From an uncultured Clostridium sp. (GTDB lineage Bacteria; Bacillota; Clostridia; Christensenellales; Borkfalkiaceae): a stretch of DNA of 9,329 bases. A program made the position numbers and the translations under genes. How positions within the stretch are numbered: the first letter of the stretch is position 1; the number at the start of each line of letters is the position of its first letter. The notes beneath the pieces were generated by a model that was not told where the DNA came from, ran no database searches, and worked only from the letters and a program-made list of their open reading frames with translations. The stretch spans positions 1 to 9,329 of the forward strand of contig USMU01000063.1 of assembly GCA_900555925.1 (NCBI GenBank), given 5' to 3'. Shown here one piece after another: positions 6,576-9,329 of this stretch.

Positions 6576-8150
6576 TTATCTTTCGATGAGCGTTTTGCCC
6601 GTCATTTCCTTCGGCTGAGGCAGGCCCATCATGTCGAGGAGCGTCGGAGCAAGATCTGCGAGCACTCCGCCCGAACGGAGTTTTACGTTCTTATATTTCT
6701 CCGATACCAAAATCACGGGCACGGGATTGGTCGTATGCTGCGTAAAGGGCGTTTTTCCGTCCTCCGCTATCATTTGGTCGGCATTTCCGTGATCCGCCGT
6801 GACCAAAGCACTTCCGCCCATGGACAGAATTTTATCCGTTACTTTCTTCACGCACTCGTCCACCGTATGCACCGCCTTTACGGCCGCTTCCATTACGCCC
6901 GTATGACCGACCATGTCACAGTTCGCATAGTTGAGAATGAGAACGTCGTAAATTCCCTTGTCGAGCTCTTCGAGAACCTTGTCCGTGACGAGATACGCGC
7001 TCATTTCCGGCTGCAAATCGTAAGTGGCGACCTTCGGAGAGGGAATGACGATCCGCGTTTCTCCCTCCACGGGCTTTTCGATTTTCGCGTTAAAAAAGAA
7101 CGTGACGTGCGCGTATTTCTCCGTCTCCGCGATATGCAGCTGTTTCATGCCCAAAGAGGAAATATACTGAGGCAGGGTATTGTCGATTTCGTCGGGCGGG
7201 AACGCCACGCCGACGTTTTCAAAAGAGGAATCGTATACGGCAAATCCGACATAGGTGGGGGCGAGAAAGCCCGTCTTGCGTTCAAAGCCCAGCGTCGCAC
7301 CCGTCTTGGCGTCCTTGAAGGGGAATACTTCCTGCGAGAACATGCGGGTGATCTGCCGCGCGCGGTCGGGACGGAAATTGAAACAGATGATGCTGTCGCC
7401 CTTGCCGACGAGCGCCACGGGTTTCCCGTTTTCGGTGAGGTTGGTGGGAAGCAGGAATTCGTCCGTCACGCCTTGTTCGTAAGAGGCGCGCGCGGCGGCT
7501 TCCGCACTGCCTTCAAAGTGTACTCCCGCACCCGCGGTCAGCATATCGTACGCCTTTTCTTCGCGGTCCCAGTTGTTGTCGCGGTCCATCGCGTAATATC
7601 TGCCCGCGACAGAAGCGATTTTGCCGAATTTGAGTTCGCTGAGTTTGTCTTGGAGCTCTTTGAGAAATTCCGCTCCCGAAGTGGGCGCTACGTCCCTGCC
7701 GTCCGTGAAAGCGTGAATATATACGTTTTCGAGTCCTTCCTTTTTCGCCATTTCGACGAGCGCGTAGAGGTGCTCGATATGACTGTGCACCCCGCCCGTG
7801 GAAACGAGTCCGAAAAGATGAAGTTTTTTGCCGTTCTCCTTCGCCGCGTCCATCGCGCGGAGGAGCTCTTTGTTTTCAAAGAACGAACCGTCGCGGATGT
7901 CTTTGGTGATCTTCGTCAGATCCTGATACACGATGCGGCCCGCTCCGATGTTGAGGTGTCCGACCTCGGAGTTGCCCATCTGTCCGTCGGGGAGTCCGAC
8001 GCTCATGCCGCTGGCACCGAGCTGAGAAGAGGGATATTCCTTTTCCAGGGCCGTGACGTTTTTGCTTCCGTCTGCATAGACGGCGTTGCCGTTTGTGTCC
8101 TTGTTGATTCCATAGCCGTCCATAATGATTATGGCATAGGGGGTCTTCAT
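6576..8150 (-). CDS. gpmI: 2,3-bisphosphoglycerate-independent phosphoglycerate mutase
   Basis: Mn2+-dependent cytosolic enzyme of the alkaline-phosphatase superfamily that interconverts 3- and 2-phosphoglycerate in glycolysis. The 524 residues fit the family (about 510-520). Metal and catalytic residues are visible in the expected order. Asp11 lies in IIIMDGYGIN and Ser61, the phosphoserine nucleophile, in DGQMGNSEVGH. Asp412 and His416 lie in NCDMVGH, Asp453 and His454 in TADHGNAD, and His472 in FTQHTTNP. The inserted transferase domain runs roughly 80-310, with HIEHLYAL, AFTDGRD and GRYYAMDRD as signatures. The ATG at 8150 follows AAGGAG by 9 bases. It lies 84 bases downstream of tpiA and is probably co-transcribed with it; the hairpin in that gap may adjust the ratio. 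No convincing terminator was seen between its stop and the secG promoter. Confidence 0.97.
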   Translation of the reverse strand: MKTPYAIIIMDGYGINKDTNGNAVYADGSKNVTALEKEYPSSQLGASGMSVGLPDGQMGNSEVGHLNIGAGRIVYQDLTKITKDIRDGSFFENKELLRAMDAAKENGKKLHLFGLVSTGGVHSHIEHLYALVEMAKKEGLENVYIHAFTDGRDVAPTSGAEFLKELQDKLSELKFGKIASVAGRYYAMDRDNNWDREEKAYDMLTAGAGVHFEGSAEAAARASYEQGVTDEFLLPTNLTENGKPVALVGKGDSIICFNFRPDRARQITRMFSQEVFPFKDAKTGATLGFERKTGFLAPTYVGFAVYDSSFENVGVAFPPDEIDNTLPQYISSLGMKQLHIAETEKYAHVTFFFNAKIEKPVEGETRIVIPSPKVATYDLQPEMSAYLVTDKVLEELDKGIYDVLILNYANCDMVGHTGVMEAAVKAVHTVDECVKKVTDKILSMGGSALVTADHGNADQMIAEDGKTPFTQHTTNPVPVILVSEKYKNVKLRSGGVLADLAPTLLDMMGLPQPKEMTGKTLIER

Positions 8151-8179
8151 AAATTTATTCTCCTTTTTTCAAAAGCAAC

Positions 8180-8219
8180 GGGGCAGGTATGTGCCGAATC
8201 ATTTCGACCGTCCCGCCCC
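8180..8219 (-). other. GC-rich two-part hairpin between tpiA and gpmI
   Basis: In the minus-strand transcript GGGGCGGG (8212-8219) can pair with CCTGCCCC (8180-8187) over 8 pairs including one G-U. Inside it GTCGAA (8203-8208) pairs with TTCGGC (8193-8198) over 6 pairs around a 4-base loop, with small bulges between the stems. It is followed by GTTGCTTTTG rather than a clean T run, so it is a poor terminator. It ends about 30 bases before the gpmI start, upstream of the ribosome binding site. An mRNA-stabilising, processing or attenuating element is plausible but inferred. Confidence 0.5.
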
Positions 8220-8234
8220 TCATCTGAATCCGAA

Positions 8235-8981
8235 TTATTTGTCGTAATTGACGATCGCCGCGAAATCGGGCGCTTTTAAAGACGCGCCGCCGATGAGGCC
8301 GCCGTCGATTTCCGGCATGGCCATGAGTTCTTTGCAGTTGCCCGCATTCATGCTCCCGCCGTATTGGATGCGGAGCTTCGCCGCGCACTTCTCGCAGAAC
8401 ATTTCTCCCACGGTCTTGCGGATAAATCCGATCGTCTCGTTGGCCTGTTCCGCAGTGGCGGTTTTACCCGTTCCGATCGCCCATACGGGCTCGTAAGCGA
8501 TGACGATTTTGGTGATGTCCTCGATGTTTTTAAGGCCTTCGTGAATTTGTTTCGCGAGGACTTCCTCCGTCTTGCCGCCTTCGCGTTCTTCGAGCGATTC
8601 GCCGATGCAGACGATGGGGGTAAGCCCCGCCGCGATGGCGGTGAGCGTCCGCTTATTTACGGTTTCGTCCGTTTCGCCGAAATACTGGCGGCGTTCGCTG
8701 TGGCCGATAATGACGTATTTCACGCCGTATTCTTTGAGCATGGCGGCGGAAATTTCACCCGTATAGGCGCCTTTTTCCGCAAAGTGTACATTTTCCGCGC
8801 CGAGCTCGATATTCGTTCCTTTAAGAGCTTCGCTTACAGCGGGAATGTCGATCGCGGGGACGCATACGACGACGTCGCAGTTCGCCTCTTTGACGAGCGG
8901 CGCGATTGCCTTCACGAGAGCGACGCCCTCGGACGCGGTATTGTTCATTTTCCAGTTGCCTGCAATGATAGGTTTTCTCAT
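8235..8981 (-). CDS. tpiA: Triosephosphate isomerase
   Basis: Cytosolic (beta/alpha)8-barrel enzyme, normally a homodimer, that interconverts dihydroxyacetone phosphate and glyceraldehyde 3-phosphate in glycolysis and gluconeogenesis. The 248-residue product is the usual length. Lys11 in AGNWKMN, His94 in IIGHSERR and the catalytic base Glu164 in [12 protein letters not shown] are all present. The mobile loop 6 follows Glu164, and [10 protein letters not shown] and [10 protein letters not shown] form the phosphate-binding end. The frame continues to an ATG at 9032, but that would put the promoter -10 box (9021-9026) inside the gene. The ATG at 8981 has AGGAG 7 bases upstream and gives the family N-terminus [13 protein letters not shown]. 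It is the first gene after its promoter and precedes gpmI. In many Firmicutes pgk lies directly upstream; here that position is non-coding to the window edge. Confidence 0.97.
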   Translation of the reverse strand: MRKPIIAGNWKMNNTASEGVALVKAIAPLVKEANCDVVVCVPAIDIPAVSEALKGTNIELGAENVHFAEKGAYTGEISAAMLKEYGVKYVIIGHSERRQYFGETDETVNKRTLTAIAAGLTPIVCIGESLEEREGGKTEEVLAKQIHEGLKNIEDITKIVIAYEPVWAIGTGKTATAEQANETIGFIRKTVGEMFCEKCAAKLRIQYGGSMNAGNCKELMAMPEIDGGLIGGASLKAPDFAAIVNYDK

Positions 8982-9008
8982 AAGAATTCTCCTGAAATAG
9001 TTTTTCCT

Positions 9009-9018
9009 TTTCCGGAAA
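9009..9018. promoter_or_regulatory. Perfect 10-bp palindrome at the predicted tpiA transcription start
   Basis: TTTCCGGAAA lies 2 bases downstream of the tpiA -10 box, so the predicted start point falls within it. It could be a short operator half-site pair or the start of a 5' hairpin. No regulator is identifiable from this site. Confidence 0.3.
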
Positions 9019-9020
9019 GT

Positions 9021-9049
9021 ATTATAACACAAACTCGGACGGAAAGCAA
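9021..9049 (-). promoter_or_regulatory. Sigma-70-type promoter for tpiA-gpmI
   Basis: On the minus strand TTGCTT (9044-9049), a 17-base spacer and a perfect TATAAT (9021-9026), with TG one base upstream of the -10 (extended -10). Transcription would start near 9012-9015, giving a leader of about 32 bases. Its design matches the secG promoter. It implies that tpiA-gpmI is transcribed independently of any glycolytic genes further upstream. Confidence 0.78.
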
Positions 9050-9329
9050 CGAAAAGAAAGCGAAAATTTTATTTTTCGGAAGAAGTTTGAATGCCGTGGC
9101 GGCGAGAATGGCGGCCGTCGGGGAAGAAAAATCCGTGGACGGACAGAGCCGGAAACAGACGAGAAGAAAAATTTCCGGCGCGGGACGGACGACGAGCGAA
9201 AATGAAAATTTTCGGAAGGGAACGCACGGCGGGCAAGAGGGAAATTTTTCGTAGAGAGACGGACGGCAAGCGAAAAGGAAAGTTTCCGACGCGGGACGGA
9301 CGACAGGGGAGAACAGAGAAAAAATAGGC
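9050..9329. other. Non-coding purine-skewed region upstream of tpiA
   Basis: This stretch holds no recognisable protein. The plus strand is A+G rich, like the metY-metA gap. Open frames on both strands (plus 9091-9327, minus 9069-9269) are low-complexity, basic or Ser/Phe/Arg-rich, and carry the repeat described separately. No terminator for an upstream gene and no tRNA was recognised. Confidence 0.5.
9127..9315. repeat. Degenerate tandem repeat, about 36-42 base period, five units
   Basis: Units begin at about 9127, 9169, 9205, 9241 and 9280. Each has an A-rich block, a short AAATTT-type or TTTCC block and a GGGACGGACG-type block. The best pair is 9172-9193 against 9283-9304, 22 bases with one mismatch, 111 bases apart. 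Translated on the plus strand from 9091 the units read like KFPARDGRRA, KIFGRERTAG, EIFRRETDGK and KFPTRDGRQG. No start context or known domain supports a gene, so I treat it as a non-coding repeat. It may continue beyond the right edge. Confidence 0.5.

Noticed and set aside
6735..8279. 514-codon open frame on the plus strand
   Set aside because: Exactly antisense to gpmI, whose catalytic residues are all intact; the frame is open through codon bias and its translation shows no recognisable domain.
8364..9254. 296-codon open frame on the plus strand
   Set aside because: Antisense to tpiA and its promoter, running into the low-complexity repeat; no ribosome binding site or domain.
1..9329. 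CRISPR array, insertion sequence or tRNA
   Set aside because: No regular exact repeats with spacers, transposase-like protein or cloverleaf-type sequence was recognised on either strand.

Overview
The window looks like a chromosomal stretch of a fermentative Bacillota bacterium, most probably a gut-type Clostridia lineage of moderate GC content. The clues are the gene order tpiA-gpmI-secG-rnr-smpB, which is typical of Firmicutes, strong AGGAG-type ribosome binding sites before nearly every gene, and an OAH-type methionine pathway. The assignment to class level is inference from layout and protein style, not from a marker gene.

All seven intact genes lie on the minus strand and read from right to left. 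From the right end: a purine-rich non-coding stretch with degenerate repeats (about 9040-9329); a good promoter (9021-9049); tpiA (triosephosphate isomerase); an 84-base gap holding a GC-rich hairpin; gpmI (cofactor-independent phosphoglycerate mutase); a second good promoter (6496-6524); secG (translocon subunit); a Rho-independent terminator; rnr (RNase R, TTG start); smpB (tmRNA-binding protein, 4-base overlap with rnr); metY (O-acetylhomoserine sulfhydrylase, 24 bases after smpB); a 496-base purine-skewed gap with a candidate terminator; and metA (homoserine O-acetyltransferase, Glu111 type).

The genes form three functional blocks. TpiA and GpmI are the triose-to-phosphoglycerate part of glycolysis. 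RNase R and SmpB cooperate in trans-translation and degradation of faulty mRNAs. MetA and MetY make O-acetylhomoserine and convert it with sulfide directly to homocysteine, bypassing cystathionine. No SAM riboswitch or T-box was recognised upstream of either met gene.

The left end is the odd part. On the plus strand, converging on metA, lies the C-terminal part of a carbon-nitrogen (nitrilase-superfamily) hydrolase-like protein that lacks the usual catalytic Cys and Lys. Its N-terminus is cut off near position 205-221, where the sequence switches abruptly to a lower-GC stretch. The minus strand there encodes an internal piece of a DrmB-like (DUF1998, DISARM-associated) protein. Either two broken genes are joined by a real rearrangement, possibly the edge of a defence island, or this is a chimeric assembly junction. 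It is the most valuable spot in the window to recheck. No complete new system is visible in the rest, which is largely housekeeping.
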